A stretch of DNA of 64,000 nucleotides from Maricaulis parjimensis (GTDB taxonomy: Bacteria > Pseudomonadota > Alphaproteobacteria > Caulobacterales > Maricaulaceae). The notes under the pieces are model-generated. The model did no database searches, was not told where the DNA came from, and worked only from the letters and a program-made list of their open reading frames with translations. The DNA is taken from NCBI RefSeq assembly GCF_016817355.1, contig NZ_JADOTT010000009.1, forward strand, positions 1 to 64,000, written 5' to 3'. Shown piece by piece: positions 10,771 to 20,767 of the stretch (its first letter is position 1; each line of letters begins with the position of its first letter). The translations under genes and the position numbers were made by a program.

Positions 10771-11583
10771 ATGACCCAGACCACCGACACGCCGGACACA
10801 CTGGCCCGCATTGGCGCCTACAAGCTGGAGCATATTGCGGCCTGCAAGGCCAAGGCCCCGCTGGCAGAGATCGAGGCCCGTGCTCGCGAGGCCTCCCCGG
10901 TTCGCGGTTTCCAGGCCGCGCTGCAACGCGATGCCGCGGCGCACGGGCTGGGCCTGATCGCCGAGGTCAAGAAAGCCAGCCCGTCCAAAGGCCTGATCCG
11001 GGCCGACTTCAATCCGCCGCTGCTGGCCAAGGCCTATGAGGATGGCGGCGCGTCCTGCCTGTCGGTTCTCACCGACACGCCCAGCTTCCAGGGCGCCGAT
11101 GCGTTCCTGACGGCAGCCCGTGAAGCCACCGCCCTGCCCGCCCTGCGCAAGGACTTCATGTACGACACCTACCAGGTCGCCGAAGCGCGCATGCTGGGTG
11201 CCGATGCCATCCTGGTCATCATGGCCGCCGTCGAGGATGACACGGCGCGCCGCCTCATCGACGCCGCCGGCGAGTGGGGCATGGACAGCCTGGTCGAAGT
11301 CCATGACGCCCCGGAAATGGAGCGCGCTCTGGCCCTCGGCGTCCCGATGATCGGCATCAATAACCGCAATCTCCGCACATTCGAGACCTCGCTGGAGACC
11401 TTCGAATCGCTGGCCCCGATGGTGCCGGACGAGACCTTTCTCGTCGCGGAAAGCGGTATCTTCACGCATGATGATGCCACCCGTCTGCAAAACGCCGGCG
11501 CCGGAGCTCTGCTGGTCGGGGAAAGCCTGATGCGGCAGGACGATGTGACAAAAGCCACCCGGACTCTTCTCGGTCGCGATTGA
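10771..11583 (+). CDS. trpC: Indole-3-glycerol phosphate synthase
   Basis: Closes the indole ring from the anthranilate deoxyribulose phosphate in the fourth step of tryptophan synthesis. It is a 270-residue TIM barrel. Conserved pieces are [14 protein letters not shown] with the catalytic Lys pair, the [21 protein letters not shown] region, [12 protein letters not shown] and the ESGI..HDD phosphate loop. It is monofunctional, without the TrpF fusion seen in enterobacteria. trpF, trpB and trpA are not in this window. The lexA promoter begins 18 bases after its stop; in other Caulobacterales I would expect moa/moe genes between trpC and lexA, and they are missing here. Confidence 0.96.
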   Translation: MTQTTDTPDTLARIGAYKLEHIAACKAKAPLAEIEARAREASPVRGFQAALQRDAAAHGLGLIAEVKKASPSKGLIRADFNPPLLAKAYEDGGASCLSVLTDTPSFQGADAFLTAAREATALPALRKDFMYDTYQVAEARMLGADAILVIMAAVEDDTARRLIDAAGEWGMDSLVEVHDAPEMERALALGVPMIGINNRNLRTFETSLETFESLAPMVPDETFLVAESGIFTHDDATRLQNAGAGALLVGESLMRQDDVTKATRTLLGRD

Positions 11584-11600
11584 GGCCGACCCCGCGCGGC

Positions 11601-11629
11601 TTGACCCCTCACAGGAACACATATAGAAC
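11601..11629 (+). promoter_or_regulatory. lexA promoter with embedded LexA (SOS) box
   Basis: A -35 TTGACC (11601-11606), a 17-base spacer and a -10 TAGAAC (11624-11629) are present. A perfect GAAC-N7-GAAC box at 11615-11629 covers the spacer and the -10, so LexA binding would block polymerase. This is the alphaproteobacterial LexA motif. A weaker GTTC-N7-GTTG lies at 11683-11697, just before the start codon. Confidence 0.85.
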
Positions 11630-11699
11630 AAATCGGAGAATTCCTGATTTGTTCCCTGTCCGCCTGTTTGCGATTCAGGGGTGTTCCCAGGGGGTTGCC

Positions 11700-12395
11700 G
11701 TGCTGACACGCAAACAGAACGAACTTCTGCTCTTCATCCATAAACGGATCAAGGAAACCGGCGTTTCGCCCTCCTTTGACGAGATGAAGGAGGCGCTGCA
11801 ACTCGCTTCCAAATCCGGCGTGCACCGCCTGATCACGGCGCTGGAGGAGCGCGGCTTCATCCGTCGCCTCGCCCACCGGGCCCGCGCACTGGAAGTGCTG
11901 AAACTGCCGGAATCGGCAGCGAGTGGTGATCTCAATGCCGCCCGCGGGGATCTGGGTCCCAATGTCGTGCGCGGCAATTTTGCCAAGCCGGAGGCCGATG
12001 ACACCCCTGGATCCATCGAAATTCCGGTTCTGGGCCGCATCGCGGCCGGTGTGCCGATCTCTGCGATCCAGCACGAGACGGAACGCCTGCCCATTCCGGC
12101 GGACATGATCGGACAGGGCGAGCACTTCGCGCTGGAGGTCAAGGGCGATTCCATGATCGAGGCGGGCATTCTGGACGGCGACACCGTGCTGATCCGGCGC
12201 TGCGAGTCCGCCAATTCCGGCGATATCGTCGTGGCTCTGGTCGATGACGAGGAAGCCACGCTGAAACGCCTGCGCAAGAAAGGTGGCTCCATCGCTCTGG
12301 AAGCCGCCAATCCGGAGTATGAGACCCGCATTTTCGGTCCCGACCGCGTGAAAGTGCAAGGCTGCCTGGTGGGCCTGCTGCGACGCTATCACTGA
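11700..12395 (+). CDS. lexA: SOS repressor LexA
   Basis: Represses DNA-damage genes and self-cleaves when RecA filaments form. The 231 residues from a GTG start are [16 protein letters not shown]... with a winged-helix DNA-binding domain (1-70). A linker then leads to the S24 protease domain with the scissile Ala116-Gly117 in LGRIAAGVP, Ser151 in KGDSM and Lys189 in EATLKRL. The frame is open 40 codons further upstream, but those codons run through the promoter and have no family match, so I take GTG 11700. It is autoregulated through the box at 11615-11629. A second SOS-controlled gene is at 36296-36391. Confidence 0.96.
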   Translation: MLTRKQNELLLFIHKRIKETGVSPSFDEMKEALQLASKSGVHRLITALEERGFIRRLAHRARALEVLKLPESAASGDLNAARGDLGPNVVRGNFAKPEADDTPGSIEIPVLGRIAAGVPISAIQHETERLPIPADMIGQGEHFALEVKGDSMIEAGILDGDTVLIRRCESANSGDIVVALVDDEEATLKRLRKKGGSIALEAANPEYETRIFGPDRVKVQGCLVGLLRRYH

Positions 12396-12446
12396 CAGAT
12401 CACGCGTCAGCCTGGTCTGAAAGTCTGTGAGATTTGAGCGTGTGAG

Positions 12447-12469
12447 ATGAGCCCCTTCGCGGGGCTCAT
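12447..12469. terminator. Hairpin terminator between lexA and comEC
   Basis: A 9-bp stem ATGAGCCCC/GGGGCTCAT with a 5-base loop is followed by TCCGTTT on the plus strand. It lies 50 bases after the lexA stop and overlaps the comEC stop codon on the other strand, so it probably serves the two convergent genes. Confidence 0.7.
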
Positions 12470-14625
12470 TCCGTTTGGGCCGGGCGGATACGGGGCAAGC
12501 GCAAACGTGGACGGTCCTGCCAGGGGCGAAGACTTCCGGCCGTCTGAACCTGGCGCAGGCGCTGGATGCCAGCCTCTCCCAACCATATCAGGGCCGGGCT
12601 CCACGCATCCGGCCGTGTGAGATCGGCAATCATTGCCCCGCACTGGCGCTGGACATGGTCCGGCAAGGAGACATGCAGGATCAGGAGATCCGCCCGCCGG
12701 CAATCCTCACGCCATTGCTCCGGCCTATCCAGATGAACAATCCGCAGTGCCCCATCACCGGCATCGAGACGGCACCCTTGTTGATCGCAGGCTTGCACGG
12801 CCCGGCCGGGTCTTTCGGTTTCAGCGACGCTTTCGAGAAATACCCGGACGGCAAAACGGTCCCGACGCGCATCGCTGACCTGCCAGTCCCCTGATGGCGT
12901 ATCCCGCGTCACGACAACGCCCTGACCGGTGATGAAGATATCCGCGGGTGCGTGCTGCGCCCAGGCCAGTCCGGCCATCCCCATGAGACACAATCCCACC
13001 AGCCGGTTCCGGCGCGTTGTGAGCAGGAGGACAAGAAAGCCCGCCGTGTACACGGCCAAGACCCAGCCCGGCGCACCGGCGAGCGGTTGGAGGGCTCCGG
13101 GCCAGCTAGCGACCCAGTGGGACACGTCGAGGACACGATCAATGCCCCACCCCATGATCCACAGGGGCACGGCATCCAGACCGAAGGGCATGAGGCAGAG
13201 CCCCAGAATGCCCGCCGGCATGACCAGGAGCGAGAAAACGGGCATGACCATCAGATTGCCGGCGAGGCCGAAACTGGCCATGCGGTGGAAGTGGAAGGCC
13301 GCAAATCCGCCTGTCGCGAGCCCGGCCACCAGGCTGGTTGTTGCCAATCCCCCCAGAAAGTCCCGCACGACACCCCGGTCTGAAAAACGGGTGCGCGGCT
13401 GGCGTCGGGCCTGCCAGGCCTGGGCTGTGGCCATCAGCGCCGTGACAGCCGCAAAGGACATCTGGAAGCCCGGCGAGAGGATCGCCTCCGGGCGCAGCAT
13501 CAAAACGAGCAATACGGCCATGGCCAGGGTGTGAAAGGAGAGCGCGCGCCGCCGCAGGATCACCGCCCCCAGCATGGCCGCCGTCATGATGAAGGCCCGC
13601 TGGGTCGGGATCGCCGCGCCAGACAGCAGGAGATAGGCCAGCGCCGCGATCAGTGCGAGGAGCGCAGCCGGTCGCGCCGGGTCATGTGCGCGGGACCAGC
13701 GCGTAAAGCCCGCCAGACCCGCGCGTATTGCAAAGAAGAGCCCGCCGGCTAGGAGCGCCATGTGCAGACCGGAAATGGCGAGGAGATGCCCCAGTCCCGC
13801 GGCGCGCAGGGCCTCGACATCCGCTCGGTCGATGCCGGACCGGTCGCCACTGAGCAAGGCCGCCGCCACGCCGCCACTGCGCCCGGGCAAGCGGTGGCGA
13901 ATATGGTCAGCGAGACTTGCCCGGAAGCGCGCCAGCCCCTGTCGTGCGGCCAGGAGTGGATCATCGCTGACAAGGACCGGACCGGCTCTTGCGGTTTCCA
14001 CCGCATAGCCCGTCGCGGCGAGGCGCTGGAAATAGGCCTGGAACGCGCCGTCATAGCCCCCCGGCATGACGGCTTGCCGCGGTGGCTCGACAACGGCCCG
14101 GACGGAAATCCAATCGCCCGGACCCTGATCGCCCGCATTTCCCAGCACACGCACCCGGTAAGCGGGATGCCCGTCACTGGCCGGTATCGCGATCAGCAAT
14201 CGGGACCGGCCCTGCGCGTTCCGGTCCACGGATTCCAGCCAGCCCTGGAACCCTATGGCCCGCTGACCCGATGCAATCACCGGAGCCTCCTCGAATGCCT
14301 GGCTGCGCATGTCGCTGCGCCACAAGCCCAGTCCGATTCCGGCGAGAACAACCAGTGCCAGGAGGAGGTTGTTCGGCCTCCCGGCCTGGCCGAACCGGGT
14401 CATCAGAAGGACCAGACAGACCGTGCCTGCCAGCACAATGACCGCCCCGATCCACAGCCCTGCATCCGGCTGGAATGACCGTGAAAAATAGAGTGCACAC
14501 CCCGCCATTACAGCCAGAGCGAGCATGACGGCCGGGCTTTCAGCCTCAGCCGCCCGGAATTTCAGCAGCGGTTTTGTCAGGCCCGGCGCAAGGCTTTGCG
14601 GCAGGCCCCTGGCAGGTTGAAACAT
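12466..14625 (-). CDS. comEC: ComEC/Rec2-family competence membrane protein
   Basis: Family members form the inner-membrane channel for single-stranded DNA in natural transformation. The 719 residues show an N-terminal group of helices, a soluble DUF4131/OB-like part (about 100-220, with IGFQGWLESVDR), and the polytopic Competence core with the hallmark GDRSGI and GLGHLLAISGLHMALLAGG near residues 260-300. About 160 soluble residues follow the last helix. I see no HxHxDH metal motif there, so the metallo-beta-lactamase domain of Bacillus-type ComEC is absent or degenerate. It is divergent from gltX and convergent with lexA. Competence itself cannot be inferred from this gene alone. Confidence 0.9.
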   Translation of the reverse strand: MFQPARGLPQSLAPGLTKPLLKFRAAEAESPAVMLALAVMAGCALYFSRSFQPDAGLWIGAVIVLAGTVCLVLLMTRFGQAGRPNNLLLALVVLAGIGLGLWRSDMRSQAFEEAPVIASGQRAIGFQGWLESVDRNAQGRSRLLIAIPASDGHPAYRVRVLGNAGDQGPGDWISVRAVVEPPRQAVMPGGYDGAFQAYFQRLAATGYAVETARAGPVLVSDDPLLAARQGLARFRASLADHIRHRLPGRSGGVAAALLSGDRSGIDRADVEALRAAGLGHLLAISGLHMALLAGGLFFAIRAGLAGFTRWSRAHDPARPAALLALIAALAYLLLSGAAIPTQRAFIMTAAMLGAVILRRRALSFHTLAMAVLLVLMLRPEAILSPGFQMSFAAVTALMATAQAWQARRQPRTRFSDRGVVRDFLGGLATTSLVAGLATGGFAAFHFHRMASFGLAGNLMVMPVFSLLVMPAGILGLCLMPFGLDAVPLWIMGWGIDRVLDVSHWVASWPGALQPLAGAPGWVLAVYTAGFLVLLLTTRRNRLVGLCLMGMAGLAWAQHAPADIFITGQGVVVTRDTPSGDWQVSDARRDRFAVRVFLESVAETERPGRAVQACDQQGCRLDAGDGALRIVHLDRPEQWREDCRRADLLILHVSLPDHVQRQCGAMIADLTRPDAWSPALIWLGEAGIQRLRQVQTAGSLRPWQDRPRLRLPRIRPAQTE

Positions 14626-14683
14626 GAAGCAGCCTTCGGTCTATCGCAAAAGCTGGTATTCATGCTAACACACCTTTCCCTTC

Positions 14684-16126
14684 TTGCAGCGCAGCATGAA
14701 TTCGCACGTGCAAAACACAAACAACCCCATTCGAACGCGCTTCGCGCCGTCCCCGACCGGCTTTCTCCATATCGGAGGTGCGCGTACCGCCCTGTTCAAC
14801 TGGCTGCTGGCAAAACGCCATGGCGGACAGTTCTTCCTGCGTATCGAGGATACCGACCGCGCCCGCTCCACGCAGGACGCGATCGATGCGATTCTCGACG
14901 GCCTGACCTGGCTGGGTCTGGACTGGGATGGCGATGTCATCTCCCAGTTCGAACGGGCCGGCCGTCACGCCGAGATCGCGCACGAACTCCTCGCCAAGGG
15001 CCAGGCCTTCAAGTGCTATTGCACGCCGGACGAGGTCCAAGAATTGCGCGACCAGGCCTTCGCCGAGGGCCGCGCCCTGCGCTCGCCCTGGCGCGACCGC
15101 GATGCCTCCGAGGCCCCCGCTGACACGCCCTACACGGTGCGTTTCCGCGCACCCGACAGCGACATGGTCCTGGAGGACGCCGTCCAGGGCTCGGTGCGTT
15201 GGGCTGCCAAGGAATTCGATGACCTGATTCTGCTGCGCTCGGACGGCACGCCGACCTATAACCTGGCCGTGGTCGTCGACGATCATGACATGGGCATCAC
15301 CCATATCGTGCGCGGCGATGATCACCTGGTGAATGGCGGCCGCCAAAGCCAGATCTATGATGCACTGGGCTGGGAGCGTCCGGTTTTCGCCCATGTGCCC
15401 CTGATCCATGGCCAGGACGGCAAGAAACTGTCCAAGCGACATGGCGATCTGGGTGCGGAAGCCTATCGCGATATGGGCTATCTGCCCGAAGGCCTGCGCA
15501 ATTACCTGCTGCGCCTCGGCTGGTCCCATGGCGACCAGGAAATCTTCACGGATGAAGAAGCGATTGCCGCCTTTGACCTGGCCGGCCTGAACAAGGCCCC
15601 GGCCCGGATGGATCTGGACAAGCTGAACCATATCAATGGCCATCACCTGGCTCACGCCGATGATGACCGCCTGACCGAGCTGGTTTTGCCCTTCCTGGAC
15701 ACGCTGGAAGACCGGATCACGGACGCGGATATCACCCGGCAGCGACTACTTACCGCAATGCCGGTTCTGAAAACCCGGGCGGCCACTCTGGAAGAGCTGG
15801 CGCGGCAAAGCTATTTTCTGCTCAAAATCCGCCCCTTCCACCTGGAGGGCAAAGCCGCTAAACCGCTCAACGACGAAGCGCGGCAGCGTCTTTACCGGCT
15901 TTTCACCCGTTTGTCCGATTTGAGCGGATGGGCGGAGGAGTCTCTCGCAGAAGAGCTCAAGCAATTCGCGGAAACCGAAGAGGTCGGTTTCGGCAAGGTT
16001 GGCCAACCGCTGCGTGCGGCGCTGACCGGTGGAGCACCGGCTCCCGATCTGGCGCAAGTCATGACCTTCCTGGGTCGTGAGGAAGCGCTGGACCGTATCA
16101 AGGACCAGATGTCGGCAGACGCTTAG
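14684..16126 (+). CDS. gltX: Glutamyl-tRNA synthetase
   Basis: Charges tRNA-Glu, and in alphaproteobacteria often tRNA-Gln as well, before amidation by GatCAB. The 480 residues form a class I synthetase with the HIGH-type motif LHIGGARTALFNWL (residues 28 onward) and the KMSKS-type motif KKLSKRHG near residue 248. A helical anticodon-binding C-terminus follows. The frame begins MQRSMNSHV, and the internal Met at codon 5 (14696) is an equally possible start because no clear ribosome site favours either. It lies 30 bases upstream of gltA on the same strand. Confidence 0.96.
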   Translation: MQRSMNSHVQNTNNPIRTRFAPSPTGFLHIGGARTALFNWLLAKRHGGQFFLRIEDTDRARSTQDAIDAILDGLTWLGLDWDGDVISQFERAGRHAEIAHELLAKGQAFKCYCTPDEVQELRDQAFAEGRALRSPWRDRDASEAPADTPYTVRFRAPDSDMVLEDAVQGSVRWAAKEFDDLILLRSDGTPTYNLAVVVDDHDMGITHIVRGDDHLVNGGRQSQIYDALGWERPVFAHVPLIHGQDGKKLSKRHGDLGAEAYRDMGYLPEGLRNYLLRLGWSHGDQEIFTDEEAIAAFDLAGLNKAPARMDLDKLNHINGHHLAHADDDRLTELVLPFLDTLEDRITDADITRQRLLTAMPVLKTRAATLEELARQSYFLLKIRPFHLEGKAAKPLNDEARQRLYRLFTRLSDLSGWAEESLAEELKQFAETEEVGFGKVGQPLRAALTGGAPAPDLAQVMTFLGREEALDRIKDQMSADA

Positions 16127-16156
16127 GCGCAGCCGGGAACCCAAGGGGATGACGTG

Positions 16157-17461
16157 ATGGAAAACAAAGCGAAACCGAACGGTACCGCCACCCTCACCGT
16201 GAACGGCCAGAGCTATGATCTGCCGGTGATGAGCGGTGAGATCGGTCCGGACGTGATCGATATCCGCAAACTGTACGCGCAGACGGGTATGTTCACCTTT
16301 GACCCGGGCTTCACCTCGACGGCGAGCTGTGAAAGCCAGATCACCTATATCGATGGCGGCGAAGGCACGCTGCTGTATCGCGGCTATCCGATCGACCAGC
16401 TGGCTGACCAGTCCAACTTCATGGAAGTCTGCTACCTGCTGCTGCACGGGGAACTGCCGAGCTCCAAGGAATTCGAGGATTTCGACTGGACGATCCGTCG
16501 TCACTCCATGCTGCACGACCAGTTCGACCAGTTCTTCCGCGGTTTCCGCCGCGATGCCCACCCGATGGCCATCATGGTCGGCACGGTCGGCGCCCTGGCC
16601 GCCTTCTACCATGACAGCACGGACATCAACGACCCGGAAGCGCGCACGATCGCGTCGCACCGCATGATCGCCAAAATGCCGACCATTGCGGCCCGGGCCT
16701 ACAAGTATTCCATCGGCCAGCCCTTCATCAGCCCGCGCAATGAGATGGACTATGCGTCCAACTTCCTGCGTCAGTGCTTTGCCGTTCCGGCCGAGGACTA
16801 CAAGGGTTCCGACGTGCTCGCCAAGGCGATGGACAAGATCTTCATCCTGCACGCCGACCACGAGCAGAACGCGTCCACCTCGACCGTCCGCCTGGCCGGC
16901 TCGTCCGGTGCCAACCCGTTCGCCTGTATCGCGTCGGGCATTGCCTCGCTGTGGGGTCCGGCCCATGGCGGCGCCAATGAAGCCGCACTGAACATGCTTT
17001 ACGAGATCGGTTCCGTGGACAAGATCCCGGAATATGTCCGCAAGGCCAAGGACAAGGACGATCCGTTCCGCCTGATGGGCTTCGGTCACCGGGTCTACAA
17101 GAATTACGATCCGCGCGCGAAAGTCATGCGCGAGACCTGCCACCAGGTCCTGGACGAGCTGGGCGTGCGCAATGACCCGCTCCTGCAGGTCGCCATGGAA
17201 CTGGAAAAGATCGCCCTGGAAGACGATTATTTCGTCGAGAAGAAGCTGTATCCGAACATCGATTTCTATTCGGGCATCACGCTCAAGGCGATGGGCTTCC
17301 CGACCGAGATGTTCACCGTGCTGTTCGCGCTGGCCCGTACGGTCGGCTGGATCGCCCAGTGGACCGAAATGGTCGAGGATCCGTCCCAGAAAATCGGCCG
17401 TCCGCGCCAGCTCTTCACCGGCGCCACGCCGCGCGATTATGTGGACCTGTCCAAGCGCTAG
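16157..17461 (+). CDS. gltA: Citrate synthase
   Basis: Condenses acetyl-CoA and oxaloacetate to citrate at the entry of the TCA cycle. The 434 residues belong to the long, NADH-sensitive type II family. Conserved motifs include [16 protein letters not shown], the catalytic histidine region [10 protein letters not shown] near residue 235, [14 protein letters not shown] near 310 and IDFYSG near 370. A GTG three bases earlier also fits the frame, but ATG at 16157 sits about 8 bases after AAGGGGA and is preferred. Transcription ends at the hairpin at 17486-17510. Confidence 0.97.
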   Translation: MENKAKPNGTATLTVNGQSYDLPVMSGEIGPDVIDIRKLYAQTGMFTFDPGFTSTASCESQITYIDGGEGTLLYRGYPIDQLADQSNFMEVCYLLLHGELPSSKEFEDFDWTIRRHSMLHDQFDQFFRGFRRDAHPMAIMVGTVGALAAFYHDSTDINDPEARTIASHRMIAKMPTIAARAYKYSIGQPFISPRNEMDYASNFLRQCFAVPAEDYKGSDVLAKAMDKIFILHADHEQNASTSTVRLAGSSGANPFACIASGIASLWGPAHGGANEAALNMLYEIGSVDKIPEYVRKAKDKDDPFRLMGFGHRVYKNYDPRAKVMRETCHQVLDELGVRNDPLLQVAMELEKIALEDDYFVEKKLYPNIDFYSGITLKAMGFPTEMFTVLFALARTVGWIAQWTEMVEDPSQKIGRPRQLFTGATPRDYVDLSKR

Positions 17462-17485
17462 GCTGGCAGACCCCGGACACAGGAA

Positions 17486-17515
17486 GGGCCGCCCGTTGGG
17501 CGGCCCTTTTCCTTT
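17486..17515. terminator. Strong intrinsic terminator after gltA
   Basis: A 9-bp stem GGGCCGCCC/GGGCGGCCC with a 3-base loop is followed by TTTTCCTTT. It lies between the convergent gltA and lpxB. The other strand reads AAAGGAAAA-stem-CTTCCTG, so it may be weaker in that direction. Confidence 0.9.
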
Positions 17516-17530
17516 GCCTGAAACACGCAG

Positions 17531-18676
17531 CTAGAGAAGTGAGATCACGGTCTCGGCGGCCCGGCGGCTGGCATCACCCTCGCCGCGCAATTGCCGTGTC
17601 GCGGCCACCAGTTCCTCGCTGAGGGCCTTGCGGCGTTCCGGATCATCCAGAAGGCCGGACACCGATTGCGACAATTGCCGCGGCTGGCACTGGGTCTGGA
17701 CGAATTCAGGGACCAGCATGCGCCCGGCAGCGATATTCACCAGCGAGATAAAGGGCGCCTTCATCACGCGCAGGAGGCGCAGCACCGCCCAGGTCATCCA
17801 GCCCAGCCGGTAACCGGTCACGGTCGGAACACCGGCGGTCGCAAGTTCGGTCACCACCGTGCCCGAACAGGCCAGGGCGACATCGGCCGCGGCGAAAGCG
17901 TCGGCCTTTTCATCCTCGCGCACGATCATCCAGCCGCCCGCTTCCAGGCGGGGCCGGACAAGGTCTTCCACCGGGGCGGCCATGATGAAAACCGGCTGCA
18001 AGTTCGGACGCGCCCCGGTGAGGGATTTCACGGCGCCTTCGAAGCTTTTCCACAGACGGCGGATTTCGGAGGTTCGGCTGCCCAGGAGGACCAGCATGAT
18101 CTCCTGATCCTGTGCGAGGCCATGACGCTCCCGGAAGGCAGCACCATCGCCGGTGGGCAGACGGTCCAGTGTCGGATTGCCCACAAAGGTCACCGGCAGA
18201 CCATGCGGCTCATAATAGGGCGCGTCAAAGGACAGGATCGTCATCAGATGATCGACCGTGTTGGCGAGGGTTTTCGCCCGGCCGGGGCGTGTCGCGAAGA
18301 CCTGGGGGCCGACATATTTGATCAGGCGGATGGAGGGATCCGCAGCCCGGACGCCTTGGGCGACGCGCAGCATGAAACCCCAGCTGTCGATCAGCACAAC
18401 GGCGTCCGGCTTCACCCGGAGGATCTCGGCGACCGTTTCCGCCACTTTCGCTTTCACGCGGCCATAGGCTTTCAGCCCGTCAAACAGGCCCAGAATGGAC
18501 AGACCGGATGTGTCGACCGCGCTTTCAATCCCCTCGCCGGCCATGGCGTCGCCCCCGACGCCAGCCAGCCGGACCCCGTCTCCTGCCGCGTCCCGCAGAG
18601 CGCGGATCAGACCGGCTCCGAGATGGTCACCGGAGCGTTCGGCCGCAACGATGAAGACGGATTTGGGATCAGCCAT
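17531..18676 (-). CDS. lpxB: Lipid-A-disaccharide synthase
   Basis: Joins UDP-2,3-diacylglucosamine and lipid X to make the lipid A disaccharide, at the cytoplasmic face of the inner membrane. The 381 residues are of GT19-family length. Visible pieces are AAERSGDHLGAGLIRAL near residues 12-28, GGDAMAGEG, VLIDSWGFML, KYVGPQVFATRPGR and LLGSRTSEIRRLW in the donor-binding half, and ACSGTVVTELATAGVP. It is last in the long minus-strand envelope operon. Its start overlaps the end of lpxI by 8 bases, which suggests translational coupling. Confidence 0.96.
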   Translation of the reverse strand: MADPKSVFIVAAERSGDHLGAGLIRALRDAAGDGVRLAGVGGDAMAGEGIESAVDTSGLSILGLFDGLKAYGRVKAKVAETVAEILRVKPDAVVLIDSWGFMLRVAQGVRAADPSIRLIKYVGPQVFATRPGRAKTLANTVDHLMTILSFDAPYYEPHGLPVTFVGNPTLDRLPTGDGAAFRERHGLAQDQEIMLVLLGSRTSEIRRLWKSFEGAVKSLTGARPNLQPVFIMAAPVEDLVRPRLEAGGWMIVREDEKADAFAAADVALACSGTVVTELATAGVPTVTGYRLGWMTWAVLRLLRVMKAPFISLVNIAAGRMLVPEFVQTQCQPRQLSQSVSGLLDDPERRKALSEELVAATRQLRGEGDASRRAAETVISLL

Positions 18677-19532
18677 GGGGCGGATCCACGATCACCACGA
18701 ACAGGCCATGTGCCTGCAGCGCAGCGCGCACCTGTTCGCGTTCCAGGATAATGGCCCCGCCGGCTTCCAGAGCGATACCGGCCAGGCCTGCGCGATGGCA
18801 GGCCTCCACGGTGTCCAGCCCGATCGTGGGCAAGTCGACACGGCGCTCCTGGATGGGTTTGGGCATTTTGGCCAACACACCGCGGCGCTGGTCAGCTGAG
18901 CCCCGCAATTCTGCCGGAAGCCCGGCAACGCGCTCCAGCATGCCCATGGTGCCTTCCTGAGCCTCAACGGCGAGCACCAAGCCGTCCGCGACCACGGCGC
19001 CCTGCCCGATGTCCAGCGCCCCCATCTGGCGCGCAATCTCACAGGCCTTGGCGGTATCGTCTTCATGCCCGGCCGGATCCACACCCATGGCGTCCTGGGG
19101 ACCGGACGGGATGAGCTCGCCCTTGACGGTATCGGCCCCGACGATGCGGAAGCCTTCCTGCTCGAAAGCGGAAACGACAGCGCGGATCAGGGCATCATCC
19201 CCCTTGCGCGCAGCAGCCAATACCTTGGGCAGAAGGGCCAGACCCCGTGTGTCCATTTTGAGGGCGCTGAAATCGGGACGGGTGACATAGCCGGCAAAGC
19301 AGATGGCATCGCAGCCCGCCGCTTTGAGCGCCTTGATCACGCCACCGATCTGGCCGACGGCCTGGCGCGTCGTTTCGAAAGCGGAATAATCACGGTCGGC
19401 AAAACCGCTGAGTTCGACAATGAAGGGATTTTCCGATCGCCGGGCCTCGGCGAGTTCGAGCGGAAGATCTCCGCCGCCAGCCAGAATGCCCAGGCGGGTC
19501 CATTCACCCGTCTGACCCACTGGCTCAGTCAT
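18669..19532 (-). CDS. lpxI: UDP-2,3-diacylglucosamine pyrophosphatase LpxI (DUF1009)
   Basis: Hydrolyses UDP-2,3-diacylglucosamine to lipid X, the substrate needed by LpxB. Alphaproteobacteria use this family where enterobacteria use LpxH. The 287 residues start with [17 protein letters not shown] and carry [16 protein letters not shown], the [12 protein letters not shown] region, [19 protein letters not shown] and [16 protein letters not shown]. All are recognised blocks of the DUF1009 family. It overlaps lpxA by 8 bases upstream and lpxB by 8 bases downstream. Confidence 0.93.
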   Translation of the reverse strand: MTEPVGQTGEWTRLGILAGGGDLPLELAEARRSENPFIVELSGFADRDYSAFETTRQAVGQIGGVIKALKAAGCDAICFAGYVTRPDFSALKMDTRGLALLPKVLAAARKGDDALIRAVVSAFEQEGFRIVGADTVKGELIPSGPQDAMGVDPAGHEDDTAKACEIARQMGALDIGQGAVVADGLVLAVEAQEGTMGMLERVAGLPAELRGSADQRRGVLAKMPKPIQERRVDLPTIGLDTVEACHRAGLAGIALEAGGAIILEREQVRAALQAHGLFVVIVDPPHG

Positions 19533-20319
19533 GGGGCATGCAGACCGATCGCTTGGCGTCTTCCCGGATGAAGGCGATGATCTCCATCACCGGCGCATTG
19601 TCCTTGTAGAGATGCGCCACATCATCCACACGCTCATCGAACGTGCCCTCCTCGGCGAACAGGAGACGATAGGCGGCCCGCAGATCGCGCAGCGTCTCGC
19701 GCGGCATGCCCCGGCGCTTCAGCCCGACCACATTGAGGCCGGCGAGATGGGCGTGATTGCCGATTACCGAGCCGTAGGGAATCACGTCTGCGGTGACCAT
19801 GGCCATGGCACCGACGAAGGCATGACGGCCGATACGGCTTTTCTGGTGGACGCCGGCATAGCCGCCAAGAATGGCGTGGTCGGCGATGATGGTCTCACCC
19901 CCGATTGCGGCGCAGTTGGCGAACACGACCCGATCCCCGACAACACAATCATGGGCGACGTGGGAGCCGACCATGAAATACCCGTCATCGCCCACCACGG
20001 TCTGGCCACGGGCAAAGGTCGTGCCCGGATGCATCGTAACGTTCTCGCGCATGATATTGCGCTGGCCGATGATCAGCTTGGTGTCTTCGCCCTGGTATTT
20101 GAAATCCTGCGGCGGGTGGCCCAGATGGACGCCCGGATAAAGCACGCAGTCCTCACCCAGCGTCGTATGGCCCGCTACTGTGGCGTGAGAGATCAGACGA
20201 ACCCGATCGCCCAGCTTCACATTGGGGCCGACAATGCAGAAGGGGCCGATCTCGACGCCTTCGCCCAGCTGGGCCCCGTCTTCAATGATTGCTGTCGGAT
20301 GGATCTCGGCCTGGCTCAT
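19525..20319 (-). CDS. lpxA: UDP-N-acetylglucosamine O-acyltransferase
   Basis: First step of lipid A synthesis: moves a 3-hydroxyacyl chain from ACP to UDP-GlcNAc. The 264 residues are dominated by left-handed beta-helix hexapeptide repeats ([LIV]-G-x4), from [22 protein letters not shown] onward. The catalytic His-containing region is [14 protein letters not shown], and a helical C-terminus ends with the sugar-binding HLAGLN and RRGMP segments. It overlaps fabZ by 4 bases (ATGA-type junction), so the lpxD-fabZ-lpxA-lpxI-lpxB genes are tightly coupled. Confidence 0.96.
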   Translation of the reverse strand: MSQAEIHPTAIIEDGAQLGEGVEIGPFCIVGPNVKLGDRVRLISHATVAGHTTLGEDCVLYPGVHLGHPPQDFKYQGEDTKLIIGQRNIMRENVTMHPGTTFARGQTVVGDDGYFMVGSHVAHDCVVGDRVVFANCAAIGGETIIADHAILGGYAGVHQKSRIGRHAFVGAMAMVTADVIPYGSVIGNHAHLAGLNVVGLKRRGMPRETLRDLRAAYRLLFAEEGTFDERVDDVAHLYKDNAPVMEIIAFIREDAKRSVCMPHD

Positions 20320-20762
20320 AGATTCTCGACTGCCTTTGCGGAAAACTCGGCCTGCACGGCGCGGACACCGTCGGCATAGACCTCGCCCTTGAACTTGAAG
20401 ACGCCATGACGTGCGGCGGTCACGCTGACCGGCATGCGCAGCATCATGCCCGGGCGGACGGGCGAGCGGAAACGGACCTTGTCCGTGCCCATGAAGAAGA
20501 CCGTGGCCGCATCGGGCCGAACATCGAGCGTCTTGTACATCAGCACAGCGCCAGCCTGGGCCATGGCTTCGATCATCAAAACGCCCGGCATGACCGGATT
20601 GCCCGGAAAATGACCCGGGAAGAAGGGTTCATTGGCGGTCACCGCCTTGATCCCGACAATGGATTCGCCGGGCTTGTAATCCTCAGCAGCATCGATCAGC
20701 AGGAAAGGATAGCGGTGCGGCAGGAGGGTGAGGATTTCCTGGTGTTCAATCCGGTCGGACAC
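20316..20762 (-). CDS. fabZ: 3-hydroxyacyl-ACP dehydratase FabZ
   Basis: Dehydrates 3-hydroxyacyl-ACP in fatty acid elongation and competes with LpxA and LpxD for the same acyl-ACP pool, which explains its place between them. It is a 148-residue single hot-dog fold. The active-site His is in [12 protein letters not shown] near residue 16, and the acidic residue is in [15 protein letters not shown]. The start codon is GTG (reads [11 protein letters not shown]). It starts 5 bases after the lpxD stop and overlaps lpxA. Confidence 0.96.
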   Translation of the reverse strand: MSDRIEHQEILTLLPHRYPFLLIDAAEDYKPGESIVGIKAVTANEPFFPGHFPGNPVMPGVLMIEAMAQAGAVLMYKTLDVRPDAATVFFMGTDKVRFRSPVRPGMMLRMPVSVTAARHGVFKFKGEVYADGVRAVQAEFSAKAVENL

Positions 20763-20767
20763 GGGGA

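Noticed and set aside
11683-11697. GTTC-N7-GTTG before lexA as a second SOS box
   Set aside because: One mismatch in the second half-site; kept only as a weak possibility in the promoter entry.
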